This document shows positions 34,376 through 47,235 of a stretch of DNA of 64,000 nt, in pieces. The DNA is from Pinus tabuliformis (lineage: Eukaryota > Streptophyta > Pinopsida > Pinales > Pinaceae), in NCBI GenBank assembly GCA_031772625.1, contig CM062812.1:726738300-726802299 (forward strand), written 5' to 3'. The position numbers and the translations under genes were made by a program. The first letter of the stretch is position 1. Every line of letters begins with the position of its first letter. A model generated the notes under the pieces. The model ran no database searches. It was not told the DNA's origin and saw nothing but the letters and a program-made list of their open reading frames with translations.

Positions 34376-36741
34376 CCACATTGTCCCAGGCTGATGAGGA
34401 GATCGACGGAGGTAACCACAAACCAAGATTTTATTTTGGTAGCTATCCCTACAAAAGCAAAGAGGGATCTCTCCATGAAATCACGACCAAGAGATGACTG
34501 GAATGTAAAGGATTTTAGGCTAGATAGCTAGGCTTAGGTGGGTTTTTGGAAAATTTAGGGACTTGGAAATCTATCCACCGGTGTCGTGTCTGGAAAGGAC
34601 TTTGTCAAGGAGGCAGGGACTTGGAACTCTATCTAGGATAAAGAACCTAACATGCATTAGAAAATCTCCCTAGAATAGAGTACCTCCTACCTAGAAGAGT
34701 GCCCCCTAATCAAAATATAGAACCCTTCTCTACTGTGCACTTTTCTTAAAGATAAATCTGTGAATAAAATAGTACTAAGAAAAACACCTGAAATAAGAAA
34801 AGTGAGCATCTAGGTCAAATTATAAAAGTATACTAAATATGGCTCTATATAAGTTTGGGAAACACTAGACAAGCATGCTTGCATACAACAACCATAAGAT
34901 GCCTAAAATCGATGCACTTCTTTCATTGTTTCTATATCCTCACAACAAAACTGGAATCTGTAGCATGTACCCCAAGGCTGTATGCATCTGTTGAAGGTGT
35001 AGATTGAAAGGATCTGTTGAGATGAAGTACTATTGAAGGAGAAACACCTTCAAAACAACAGATAAAGTCTACTATGAATTCAACCCATTTGCACATAGAC
35101 CAAGGCTGCTACTAGGTACACTTCTCTACTGAATGGAAACTGTAATGTATTGTAGTGTTACTGAAGAAAAAACACCTTTAGTGCAACACGGATAAAACTC
35201 TAATAGATATTGTCACTGTGGCCTCGGTTGTAGATGATCTCATTAATATAGGTAACAACTTCGATAATTGAAAAACCAAAAGGTGAGCTGCATAGATCAT
35301 TTGAAATGACATATTTGGGCATATTTTATTATTTTTTAGGATTGTTAGTATAGAAAATGCTAGGTAGCTTGTTGCGTCTTTGTGTCACATGCCAAGGATG
35401 TGAAGAAATACATAAAATATTAAATAGAATGGTATAAATTGATTGCAGGTTTTTTTGAAACGGGAATGGAATTCTCCTTGTGTGGGTTCTAATCTAGTGG
35501 GTATAACTTTAAATAATAAATTGATAGTCATGGGGTTGGAATTGTCTCACAATTGATGAAAAGTCCCAAATTTGTTCACTAGAAAGAAGCAGAGTAAGTC
35601 GTCAGCTTTATGGAAGGGAACACCCTATTCGCAGGAGGACAACTTGAAATTAGTCAGGCATATTATTTCTCATCTTCTTATACATGTGTGCTTTGAAAAA
35701 ATAACCACATCCAAAGACTCAATAACAACTTTGGTAAAGTTTATAGATGTGAAGCACTTCAATGCACTTTATTACATTGTTCAATGAACTTTTATTTTTG
35801 AGGTTGTTGAATTCTGCAATAAGACATGGAAGTGTTAAGAGAATATGTCTAATGATAAGTTAATATTTTCATAGTTTATACTGACAAGGGAGCATGGACC
35901 ACGCCAATAAGAATAAACATACCAGTGACCCAACATGATCTCTTCCTTTTTTTGGTATTTCTTCTGATGCTTTCCTTTGATTCTTGAGATATGCCTTCAA
36001 CAAAGGCACAAGTGGAATTTTTTCTACAAGTCCAAATTCAAAGACAAACCATAAAAGCATCCATTTCCCTTTGACTACACAATTTTTCCACAACATCTGC
36101 AAGAAACAAGACCAAACATGTCATGCAGGACCACAATCAACCAATTAGAAGCCCATAAAGTATTGAAACAACTTGTATAAACCACAACTTTGTAAGAAAT
36201 TTCAAAATAATTTAGAGCACAAGAGTCAGAAAGTTCAAGAAACCTTTCTGCTGAAGGCATATTAAGCATAATAATCATCTATGTCTGAAGAATTAAATCA
36301 TCAGCCAATTAGTAAACAAACCTTTCTACATAGTTTGTTTTGCAACCCACAGCTACATAGTTTGTTTTGCAACCAACAATCACAAAAGAAGGCTAAACAA
36401 ATGGCATGTGCCCAAGAAATTTGTATTTTCTGGGTTCTTTTAAGTGAGTAAATTTTAGGGCTTTGGTCCAATAATAATATAGAAAATTCTCATTTCAATC
36501 TTAAAAATATATAAAAATATCAAAGTTACAGAAACTTCACACATATCAAATTTTTATGTGTTCAATTTGACAAGATTAATGGTGCAAGACGAAAACAATA
36601 GTCTCTATCATAGGCAGGGACTAAAAACAGATCTACTAAATGGGTCTAAAATTTTTTATAGATAAGACACAAAGGAATCTCTCTTCATAACCAAATATCA
36701 ATTTTGGAGTTCTCGAAAAAAAATAGCAAAATCGATATCTT
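34376..36741. other. CACTA interior, no recognised gene
   Basis: Non-coding or unrecognisable. A 24-bp duplication (ctacatagtttgttttgcaa) lies near 36327-36375. The partner protein (TNPA type) could once have been encoded around here, but I see no motif that supports it. Confidence 0.4.
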
Positions 36742-39700
36742 TTATTTCTTAATATTCAACCATATTCCGTCACAACTTGAACAGACATAATCCACATTCA
36801 TCTCAACATTGACATTGACATCATCGATATGTTCTTCACTTACACATTTTATTTCTTGAAAGTCTACAACCCGTGACAAATCTGCATACTCAGGTTCATA
36901 TGATGTATTATTTCTCAATCCTTTTGGAGGACATGTTAACATTACATACGAGTCAATCTCAACTGGATCTTGTACATAGAATACTTGTTTAGCCTGTGAT
37001 GCTAGATTAAATGGATCATCTTGCCAATTATTTTGACTTAAGAATTTCTTTATATTCACCATTGTAAAACCCAAATAATTATTTTTGATCCCTCTCTTAT
37101 TGTATACATCAATCCATTTACATTTGAACAATGTGTACTCCATACAAAAATAGTCCAATGTAATTATTTCTTCTACCACTCCATAAAATGTTTTCTTTTG
37201 AAGTACAAGGTTTGCATCTTTGGAACTTGACCTCATCATTGTTTGAGCTTCTAGACACACGCCACTATTTTGGGTGGTTCTCTCATTCTCTATGCTTTTT
37301 GTGTGGAATCTATAACCATTGATTAGGAATCTCTTATACTTATTCATGAATTTCCTAGGGCCACGCGCTAGCCATTTAAGTGTATCAGACACCTTTCCAT
37401 CTCCTTCCACCTGTATAGTTTTAGATTTTTAAATGTAGTTAGAATTCATACATTCAACCTCTGAAAAAATATTTAATTTCCTACATGACAATATTCCCAT
37501 ATATTGATTTTTAAGTACACTTATAATATAAATAATATCGTTACCTGTTGTTTTAACCAACTAGTAAAATTATGATGTGGAGTTTCTGCAATAGAGCTTC
37601 ATCTTTTTTCGTTTGGGTAATTGAGTTGGAAATCTCCATTTTGTGCATCCTAATTCAACAATTATGGACAATAGATATGGTGGTTAATGTGTTTTGATAA
37701 AATATGAATAAAATATTTTTAAAGGTCAAATATGTTAATCTATCCATGGATATATGTTTGTTAAACCATAAACAAACAAACAAAAAATTATAGGCCAAAT
37801 ATGTTACTTACTCTATTCATTGATCAACTTCGTTTGTGTGAAATAGAACTCACCTATGGGCTTGTTACCAACTAATGTCATCCAGTTCTGAAGGAATTGC
37901 AGTAGATAATGGCTTTCCATCAAGGATAACTTCTTCAACTTCCTCATCCCACACTTCATTTCGACCATGTGTGGATCCAATAGCTTCCATACCTTTCAAG
38001 TATCCTCCACAAAAATTTATTGATTCCTCCACAATATAGCTTTTAACAATGCATCCTTCAGGCCTATTTTTGTTCTTAACATAACTCTTATATACTTTCA
38101 TGTTCCTACAAAATGAACAAAAGAGAATTAAGTAATGTCAAAAGCTTTCAAAAAAAATTGATCTTGTTGTTGTGCTTGATAAAAAGTAAAGTTTCACATA
38201 CCTCTCAAAGGGGTACATCCATCTATATGCAACTGAGCCACAATATTGAAGCTCGTGTACCAAATGTACATTCAAATGCAACATTATATCGAAGAATGGA
38301 GGAGTAAAGTACTTTTCAAGAGAGCACATTGTCTCCACAATATCATTTTCCAACTTATCAAGACACTCTACTAAAATTGATTTTGCACAGATTTGCCTAT
38401 AAAAGTAACAAAGCTTACAAAGCATCTTTCAGACAACAATTGGCAACACATGATGCAAAGCCACTAGGAGGAGTTGTTGCATTAGAACATGGCAATCATG
38501 TGCTTTCATACCATGGAACTTAAGATCTTCCATAGATATATGATTTTTTGGATTAGAGTTGTAACCATCTGGCACCTTTAACATGAAAAGAACATGACAT
38601 AGGGTTTGTTTCTCTTTCTTTGAAAGAGTATGTGGTGCAGGTGGAAGGAATATTTTTTTTCCTTTAACTTCTGGCCATAGTGATTTCCTCAAACCCATTT
38701 TTTTCAAGTCATCATGTGATTTTTTTCCATCTTTGGACTTCCCTTTTATATCCAAAAGAGTTCCAAAAATGCTTTCACACACATTCTTCTCCACATGCAT
38801 TACATCTAAATTGTGGCATATTAGGAGTTTCTGCATTCCAACACATCAAGAATATCATAACAATATTTAATATGGACAAATAGATAAACAATAAATTCAA
38901 CCAAGAAATCTAATCACAATGAGGTCAACTAAGCAAGTTGCATCCAATAATTAGGCATGGTTGATGGGTCTACATACCTCCCAATATGGTAGATTGAATA
39001 GAATTGATTGTTTCTTCCACACCACAACATCAGTCTTTTCACCTGTTTTATTGTTTCTTTTCCTTTTATTTGATTCAATCTTCCCCCAAATTGCTTCCTT
39101 TCCTTTTGTTTCCTTCAAAATATCTAATACTTTTACAATTGGAGGGGCATAACGATGCTCCTCCTTCCCATTAAACAATGCCTTTTGTGAGCGAAACTTA
39201 TGATGTTGAGGAAGAAATCTCCTATGTCCCATGTACACACATTTCCTACTACAACTGAGGTACTTTGATTCTGTGTTCCTCCCACATATGGGACATGCAT
39301 TATAGCCTTTTGTTGTGCAACCAACCATATTCCCATAAGCAGGAAAATCATGGATCACCCACATAAGAATTGCCTTCATGTTAAAGCATGTCTTACTATA
39401 AGCATCATATGTCCATACCCCTTGGTCCCATAATTCCTTTAGTTCATCTACCAAGGGTTCCAAATACACATCAATGTCATTACCTGGTTGCTTGGGACCA
39501 GGTATTAACAATGTTAGCATACAAAAATTCCTTTTTGTGCACAACCATGGTGGAAGGTTGTATGTAACTAACGATACAGGCCAAACACTATATGTTCTGC
39601 TCAAGTCTCCAAAAGGATTAAATCCATCTACTCCCATTGCAAGTCATACATTGCGAGTTCACTAGAAAAACTAGGCCATTTGTCATCAATAGTTTTCCAT

Positions 39701-41217
39701 TCTAGGCTATCAATAGGGTGGTGCATTTGACCATCAATGCTTGCATTCTCATGATGCCACCTCATTTTTTGTGACATGTTTGCAGAGCTATAAAGAAAAA
39801 GATTTTTATCATTTATATAATATATTATCATATAATAACACTACGAAAAATGGTAAAGGTAATACAAGAAGGGGAAAACTTGAATAAAATTATAGTGTTC
39901 AAGATCATACCTATACATTGTTTTTAGCCTTGGTACTATGGGAAAATATCTTAACACCTTGGCTGGAACACCTTTCCTCACTTTTTGAGGTTGAGCATCC
40001 ACCTTCCATCGAGATTTTCCACATGTTGGGCATTGATATTTACTTTCATAACTTCCTCGATATAAAATGCAATCATTTAGACATGCCTGTATGATATCAC
40101 AGTTTAATCCCAATGATTTTATCAAATTTTTTGTAGCATATGCAGAATTTGGAAGTGTGTTATCTTTAGGAAGCACATCTTTTTGCAATTTTAACATTTG
40201 GTTAAAACTTGTATCAGACCATCCACTCTTCACTTTCAGATTGTAGAATTCTACAGTGGCTGATAGTTTTGTGAAGTCAACACAACTTGGGTACAATGGC
40301 CTCTTGGTATCTTCAATAAGCTTCTTATATTCATTAAGTTCATTTAGTACATTTGTTGATGCCAACCCCTCATTATCACAACTCTCATTTATTTTTTAAT
40401 TAAGACATCGATTGACATCATTCACCATTTCAAGCATTTGATCACCAACAATGGTTGCATCATCATCATCATTTAGAGGTTCACTATCATTCTTAAATAA
40501 TGTTTCATGCTCATCAACTTGATTATCATAATCATGTTCCACAACATGTTCATAGCCATATTAATAAGAAAATTAAAATTGATGTTAATAATTTTATGGT
40601 TTTTATGAAAATTAAAATCAATAGCATTTGGTCAACCTAGTCAAATAGGGCCCTTGACTAATATGAAATGGCTTACCAGTTGAGATGAAATATGCTTGAG
40701 AATTTCATGTGGCTCATTTTCATAATGTTTCCTGTCCTTATCAATAATAGATGGAATCTAAAGGAGACAAAGAAAAAAATTGGAGTTTGCACATATAAAA
40801 ATAAGTGATATCTTTACTGTAAAACATATAAGGTTGAAACTAGATCAATTCAATTTTTTTCAAGATACCTGACTGGGAATGCTCTCTCCATGCAAATACC
40901 AAATGTTATATTGTTCTATTATACCATCACAAATCAAGTGCTCTCGTACTTTATCAAATCTTTGTACTTTCACTGTGCCACATTTATTACATGGACATTT
41001 TGTGGACATCTTATTCTTTGAATGATCCTCCACAAACTTTAAGAATTCCACAACCCCATCTCTATAATCGTTTAGTGTCCTACACATAACCAGCTTCAAT
41101 TCATATAAATTTTATTGAGCACAAGTTACCACTGATACATTTTTTGCATATCACAATAAATAATCAAATACACAAACTATACCTATTTTTCAATTTCATC
41201 CAATTTCTTTTGTACAT
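36742..41217 (-). pseudogene. CACTA TNP2-type transposase pseudogene, nine exons
   Basis: Exons on the minus strand, all with GT-AG borders, are about 41217-41183, 41079-40869, 40757-40677, ~40550-39911, 39787-38978, 38830-38202, 38105-37869, ~37640-37545 and 37410-36742. Domain order follows the family. First is a Transposase-associated N-terminus (CPCNKCGTV, then REHLICDGI and YLHGES). Next is Transposase_21/TNP2 (MRWHHENA, GVDGFNPFGDLSRTYSVWPV, YNLPPW, LLIPGPKQPGNDIDVYLEPL, CPICGR). Then comes DUF4218 (HNLDVMHVEKNVCESIFGTL, HDCHVLMQQLL, YRWMYPFER). Last is DUF4216 (LINGYRFHTKS, TQNSGV, FYVQDP). Breaks: a stop at 40396-40398, a one-base deletion near 39668 just before GVDGFNPF with a nearby nonsense change, and a stop at 38429-38431. 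The fourth exon lacks a clear AG acceptor. It is inactive as it stands, though most domain sequence is preserved. Confidence 0.93.
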
Positions 41218-44014
41218 TTGATAATATGTTCCAAGCTCCGTTGATATTGCATCTACAAAGAAATATACAAGTTAGTTGATACTAAATATAGATCACAAGG
41301 AAACTAAAGATAGATGTTGCTGAAATTAAGCCTAGATTTGCAACAAAAAATTAGCAACTCTATATAATGACACATCAGATGTAATGGAACCTTCTAATGG
41401 TGTATTTATGTTGGTGCAATCCACTGTTTTGTTGGTATATGACTGCAAGGGCCACATTTATTCTAGACCTACTCAAGGTTATAGTGTATTTTTTATCAGT
41501 CCTTTGGTACGATGCTGACCACTTATTAGACGAACCTGAAAATCTAGAGACAATCTAGCAAAGCCTGAAGTTAAATTTCTTTTGTTTCCACACAAGTGAA
41601 TGGATAACGCCCCGAATGTGTGGTTTTGAGGGAAAAGTATATAAGAATTTGATTGAAAGTGAACACTAAAAAGGCATTGTTGAATTGAGGTAATGGACCT
41701 GAAAGAGGAATTGGCATTCACACTTAACCTTGGAAATTATGGGTTCACTTCAGGCAACGTTTTATTTCCTCAAAAGCAAGCTACATGAATCGCTATATTT
41801 GGCATCACTGTATTAGCAATGCCTCATTATACCTTTGTCCACGATATCTTCAGCATAGTCATTCTTCTATGGTCTATGGCTCATCAAAATGGATATCCAA
41901 TGGTGTGGAAGTGACTCACTATGACTACATATCACCTATGTATGCACCTTCTCAAGAAGTGTGTTCAAACCCAGATGCGATTCTTTAAGGCTCATATTTT
42001 TCTAAGGTATGGCTTATCTATGTCTTGTATGTATCATCCAGACCTACACTCTAGACTCTGTTAATGGCAATTCTTGGTTGTCCTATATTAGCCATGACAC
42101 AATGAATAAGGTATTAGTGATGTGTATATCATACTGTATGATACGAAAGCTGAGAACTGAGGTAAGCACTAAGGGAACATCTCAGCCAAAGTGAAAAGTG
42201 CCCTTTCAATCATATAAAATTCTTCCTCAACTTCTAAAACTGTTAGCTGAAGTAAATGCGAATCAAATTTATTTATCACAAACTTGACTTCATATAATCT
42301 AGGAACCAAGTTGGCCAATTCCTTGATAGATAGGCTTGACTTCTTAGTCAGCTAAGGTAATCTCCTGTTAAAATTCACAATGAAGTTCTAAAATCTTACT
42401 GATATACCCAACAATTTGAGGTCGTCATAGAATGGCAAAGAATGTTGCATAATAGTGTACAAGAAGATTCATTAAATAAATCCTAATGCCATATAAGCCA
42501 TCAAGAAATTTCTAACTTTGTTTCATGATACTCAAAACACTAGATATCCACTTGGCACTGATTTGATTATCATAGAGACACTGATTTAAGGAAACTAGTT
42601 TGTGCTGACCTAGCCTAATAAAATTATTATTACTCTTATATATTCCTGAGGAAATGATTGTCACACCTTAATTATTCTTCACTTTCAACTACTGTTAAGT
42701 TTCCTCTGCATACTATAGTCTAGTAAAGAACTGAAAAATTGGCATTATTGAGGCATGGTGCCCTCTCATTGAAAACCAGCAACACTGCAAGATGCTATAT
42801 ATGAGTTGCAATTACCTGATCATATTTTTTAGGATGATGATATTTTTTTGAGAATAACCACTTGTATCCATTCTTGTTATTTGGAGTTCCGTAGTTGGAG
42901 CCCCAAAGTTTGATCCAAGATTGTAACTGCAGTTGTTTTAATCCTCTTAGTACATGTCCCAATATACCAATCTCATGCAAGGCATAGGTCTACTTTTCCT
43001 GCTAACAATTGAAACTGAAAAGGGCAGAAGTAATCAAAAGTTGTCTACTATTTTTCTTGACAATCACTTAATATGTCATCTAAATGACCATTTCAATATA
43101 TCTAAGTAATCAGGCTTCATTTGTGTAGGAACACAGATTGTCATTTTTGAAATCAGGGAGAGTAGGTATGCACGGGACAATATAACATACATGTGTATGC
43201 AAAATGTAAAATATTAAAATCATATAAATATTAGAAAAAATAATAAAAAAAGGAAAATTTACTAGTGCTAAAACATGAGATGTTGTGATCCAAACTGTAA
43301 AACAAATTATGTACCATTGGGCAGCAGTAGTAGCACATTGCAATTTATATGGTTGTTCTAAAACACAGGGCAAGGGTATGGAGTTGTGGGAAGTACAAAT
43401 ATTCAGGAACATTAGCTGGTGTTCACAAGTATATTTGCACATTACAAACAATGGTCAGGTCCCTGTAATGGTTTACCAGGTGAAAGAAAACACATATCCA
43501 ACCTCCATATGGCTATTGGACATAAAATAGATAGATTAAACCTCTATATAAGCTAGAGAGGCATGAAATATGGAGGTCAGGTGCTTAGGTTAGCTTACTG
43601 GATGGAGTCACATAGCAAATCACGGGGAATAGAACATGTACATCAGACCTTAAATTAGGTTGTTTGGCATGGAGAACACAAATCAAATCTTAAAAAACAA
43701 AAACTGGGCATGGGATTAGACCATACAAATGAAAATTTCATATTATTTTAAGGGGGGCATCCCTCGAGATTCTCCAAGGACATCATCCCACACATGGGCA
43801 TAGGAGGGATAGAGATATGTGTCCCCACAATGGTAAGACACAATATCACATCTTCACGAGGATGCAACCTTGGCCAAAAAAAAGTACATATAGATGGTAT
43901 TAGAGCATTGTTTAAATTTAATTCACAAAATTGACTAGTATTTAGTATTTACACAATAGGGAGTTATCTCATGCGAAATTGGTCAAGGTACATTTTTCCT
44001 TTCTATAGAGCCAT
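41218..44014. other. CACTA interior, no recognised gene
   Basis: AT-rich, with short interrupted frames and nothing I recognise. The part nearest 41218 would hold the transposase promoter and leader. Confidence 0.45.
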
Positions 44015-44019
44015 GGTAC

Positions 44020-44309
44020 TGTTATGAAATCAGCTGACAAAAAGATAGAAAAGATAGATGAACGTACCTCTTTGAGGGGGAAACCTCCTTTACACTACAC
44101 AAATGAACAATTCTTGGATGATACAAATGACAAGACCTCCTTTCTATATATAGGAGTCTAAGCGGTAATAATATAATCAGAGCTGACATAACAATAATAA
44201 TGTTGGGGCACAATAATAAAAGTATGGGGACTACATGGGTACAACAATATAATAATGGGGTTGTACTAATAACAGTAAGGGGTTACACTAGTAGTATAGG
44301 GACCTAACA
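44020..44309 (-). repeat. 3' LTR of the chromovirus
   Basis: 290 bp; shares gataaacgtac/gatgaacg, ggggaaacctcctttacac and actagtagtatagggac with the 5' LTR. It lacks an internal block of about 30 bp present there. Confidence 0.93.
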
Positions 44310-44314
44310 TGCCC

Positions 44315-44540
44315 CACACCTTCAAAAAGTGTTGTTCTCAACGCTTGAGTAGTTCTTGATTCTTCTGTATAAAATTCTTGTCCTCCCATGTGGAATCTTC
44401 AGTGGGTAAGTTCTTCCACTTGATGAGATACTATGAAATTGATCGATTTCGTAGCTGTCGGGTTCTTGTTTCTATGACTACTCCAGGTTCCAATATGATT
44501 TTTCCTTCCTCGTCAAGCTCTGACAATATTGTTTGAACTG
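44315..44540 (-). pseudogene. Integrase tail with chromodomain
   Basis: Minus strand translation shows LEPGVVIETRTRQLRNRSIS, a stop, then YLIKWKNLPTEDSTWED and NFIQKN-ELLKR. YLIKWKNLP-E-STWE is the signature of the C-terminal chromodomain of chromovirus integrases. Stops lie at about 44430 and 44346. In intact elements this domain directs integration to marked chromatin. Confidence 0.85.
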
Positions 44541-44559
44541 GGATCTTGTGCAACTTTTG

Positions 44560-44925
44560 AATGAGTGGCCACACTGCTTCATCCTTCTTCCATTCATCCC
44601 TTGCTTCGTTTATCCAATCTGGTTGGATAATAGAAATAGCACAAAACAATGCTTCTACATTCTCATCCTTACTTGAGAGTGCATCTGCAACAACATTTTT
44701 CTTCCCTTTTTTGTAGATGATTTCAAAGTCATAACCCAACATATTTGTGACCCATTTTTTCTGTTCTTCTAAAGATAAGCTTTGTTCTATAAATTATTTA
44801 AGACTATCATGATCCATTGTTACCTTGAAGTGTCTTCCCATTAGGTAAGGTCGCCATTTCTTAATTGCATGTAGTATTTCCAACATTTCCTTCTCATAAA
44901 TAGCTTGCTTGAGATGTAGATATAA
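44560..44925 (-). pseudogene. RNase H fragment of the chromovirus
   Basis: Translation shows KQAIYEKEMLEILHAIKKWR, VTMDHDSLK and a stop, then YDFEIIYKKGKKNVVADALS. This covers the glutamate, middle aspartate and C-terminal DAL region of Ty3 RNase H. The preceding N-terminal part is missing. It runs into a DEWKKDEAVWPLIQKL linker and then directly into the integrase tail. Confidence 0.88.
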
Positions 44926-45060
44926 AAAAAACCCAATTGCCTACATCAAAACTTCTTTCATTGTGATGTTGATCTGCCTGTTGTTTTGTTCGATTCTGCA
45001 CCAAAGTGGTGTTATCCTTTAAAAGTTGGAGAACTTGTTGTTGATGCTCAATGTGATCTT
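44926..45060 (-). pseudogene. Displaced integrase fragment
   Basis: QLLKDNTTLVQNRTKQQADQ then RSFDVGNWVFF matches the integrase C-terminal region (RMKQQAD..R.FEVGDWVF). It lies upstream of RNase H in reading order, the reverse of the normal RT-RNaseH-IN order. Confidence 0.8.
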
Positions 45061-45420
45061 TCACTGCTTGAATATTTTTCTTCTTGGTATTTCTTTCTAT
45101 ATTGAGAGATTGAGGAGTGGTAATTTCTTCCAATGCATTACAAGATATGGTCGAATTCATTTCTTGATGCTCGATGTGATCTTTCACTTCTTGAACATTT
45201 TTTTCTTGATATGTCCTTCTATCTTGATAGTTTGAGGAGGGGTAATTTCAGCCAATGCATTACAAGATATGGTCGGATTCATTTCTTCTTTCTCGATGTG
45301 ATCTTTCACTTCTTGAACCTTTTTCTTCTTGATATTTCCTTCTATGTTGAGAGTTTGAGGAGTGGTAATTCTTTCCAATGCTTTACAAGATATGGTAGGG
45401 TTAATTTCTTCTTTCTTTGG
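45053..45420 (-). repeat. Three tandem copies of the gag-protease linker
   Basis: Units start (plus strand) gtgatctttcac at 45053, 45176 and 45298, with periods of 123 and 122 bp. Each encodes a PTISCNAL-E-TTPQTLNIEG-IKKK-like peptide, the N-terminal edge of a Ty3 protease. The catalytic DSG segment is absent from all copies. One unit has lost a base, which shifts the frame. Confidence 0.88.
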
Positions 45421-46140
45421 GGTTGGCTCTTGGTGTATATCCTCTTCTTTTGATGTTTCTTGATCCTTTTATTCCTCCTCTTCACAATCAATGTAAAATA
45501 ATTTCTTCTCAGCACAGTTATGACATTTAATGTATTTGTTATCACAATTGTAACAAAGTCCTTTTGCTCTTTTTTCTTCCAATTGTTGTGGTGTCAACCT
45601 TGTAGGTTATGGAAGGCTAGGAGAAACAACACTTCCATCTTTATAGTTGTGAGGGGTAGAATTCCTTGTTGCCATAATTTTGCTTTCCACTTTTCTTGCC
45701 AACTTGAATGCCTTCTCCAATGAATTAGGTTCCCATAAATGAACGTCATGTTGAATGTTAGCCTTTAAAGTCCCTATGGAAATGTTAATCCTCTGCTTCT
45801 CTGGATTATCATTTTCCCTTATATTCAATTTTTGAAAGTCCTCAATGTGCTCTGCTATTGAACACTTTTGTTTGAGACTTATCAATTGGCTAAAGAAGGT
45901 GTTTCTCTTTGTATCCTCATAATTTGATATCATTTCCTCTGTGAAAATTGACCACGTAAAAAGTGGTTTACGAGAAAAAATCCCTCGATACCATAAAAAT
46001 TGATCCAGTTCTAAATATGAAGATACAATACGTACCTTTTGTAACAGTTTCACCTCATGTAGATCAAAATATTGCTCCATCTGTAGTATCCAATTTACCG
46101 GATCCTTGCCATCAAACTTCCTCATATTTCCTTTTCTTGA
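45421..46140 (-). pseudogene. Chromovirus gag with zinc knuckle
   Basis: Starts MRKFDGKDPVNWILQMEQYF (about 46125) with WxxxxE/F features of Ty3 capsid. It continues SLKQKCSIAEHIEDFQKL and LARKVESKI. After a short linker it shows AKGLCYNCDNKYIKCHNC near 45545, a zinc-knuckle-like segment in which the expected GHKC histidine is altered. A stop follows shortly after. The capsid frame itself is open for 172 codons. Confidence 0.85.
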
Positions 46141-46474
46141 TTTTAGCAGCCCGATATTGAAACGCCTGTAACTCTATAACTTTGGATCTTCCAATTCAGA
46201 AATCGTGATCTGGAGTAGCCCTCTGCATCCTCTTTCCAATGCCACCAATTTTATTGAAATTGGATTATCCAAGAAAGAGTTATGCACAATCTCCCAAGAT
46301 GACCTGATTATATACCTTTTCAAAAAAGCGAACTTGTATGAAGTGCCACGTATCACTGTTTTGACGTTCGGATCTGAAATATATATACATAAAACTAAAG
46401 TTCATCCTATTTCTATAACTTCTTACAAACTTTCAATTCGATGCTCAGATAGACAATTATGATTATTTTCCCAA

Positions 46475-46880
46475 GGTCACCTGTTTCAAATGTAATTCGA
46501 GAGTCTGCAAAAACCCTAACTTCCTCATATCATATACCTGAAAATATAGTGAGACAAGATCTAAAATTCGGACTTGCGGTTCAGACCTCTTTCTTCTCAA
46601 ATGGGTTTGTTTTTCCGCTTCTGAAACTTTGTAGCAAACAATTTATAGTGAAACTTACACGATGACCTGTTTTAGATGAAATTCTAGAGGTTGCAAAAAC
46701 CCTAACGTCCTCAGATCATATCTCTAAAAATATAGCGAGAAAATATTTGAAATTCAGACCCGCAGTTGAGAGAGATTTCATCTCAAATGGGTGTTTTTGT
46801 TAGCTTCTGGAACTTCGCAGAAAAAATGTTATAGTGAAAAGGCCACGATGACTTGTTTCGAACAACGAAACCCTAGAATC
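46475..46880 (-). repeat. ~185-bp repeats in the chromovirus leader
   Basis: Two copies and a partial third (starts near 46475, 46660 and 46846). They share gatgacctgtttyaaatg, tgcaaaaaccctaac, aaaatatagygaga and tctcaaatggg. Confidence 0.75.
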
Positions 46881-46884
46881 CAAA

Positions 46885-46896
46885 GCTCTGATACCA
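46885..46896 (-). promoter_or_regulatory. Primer-binding site (tRNA-iMet)
   Basis: Minus strand TGGTATCAGAGC, a perfect plant initiator-Met complement, two bases inside the 5' LTR. Confidence 0.95.
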
Positions 46897-46898
46897 AA

Positions 46899-47230
46899 TG
46901 TTATGAAACCAGCTCACAAAAAGATAGAAAAGATAGATGAACGCCTTAGAAATAAGCCTCTTTGAGGGGAAACCTCCTTTGCATTACACAAATGAAAAAT
47001 TCTTGGATGATAAAAATGACAAGACCTCCTTCCTATATATAGTAGTCTAAGGGATCATAATATAATCAGAGCCGACATAACAATAATAATGTAAGGGCAC
47101 AATAATAACAATAGTGGGCTTCTATGGGGCACAATAATAAAAATATGGGGACTACATGGGCACAACAATATAATAAGGGGGTTGTACTAATAACAATAAT
47201 GGGTTACACTAGTAGTATAGGGACGTAACA
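46899..47230 (-). repeat. 5' LTR of the chromovirus
   Basis: 332 bp, homologous to 44020-44309, with an extra partial duplication of the ggggcacaataataa segment. Confidence 0.93.
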
Positions 47231-47235
47231 GGTAC

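Larger units (their letters stand above)
44015..47235 (-). mobile_element. Rearranged Ty3 chromovirus, complete ends, TSD GGTAC
   Basis: The element is 44020-47230 (3,211 bp) on the minus strand. LTRs at 46899-47230 (5') and 44020-44309 (3') start tgtta and end taaca. The target duplication ggtac flanks it at 44015-44019 and 47231-47235. The primer site (minus TGGTATCAGAGC) is at 46885-46896. The polypurine tract (minus AAGGTGTGGGGCA) is at 44310-44322. The interior is shortened and scrambled: gag, a tripled gag-protease linker, a piece of integrase, a piece of RNase H, then the integrase tail with a chromodomain. RT and the integrase core are absent, so it is non-autonomous. Confidence 0.95.
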
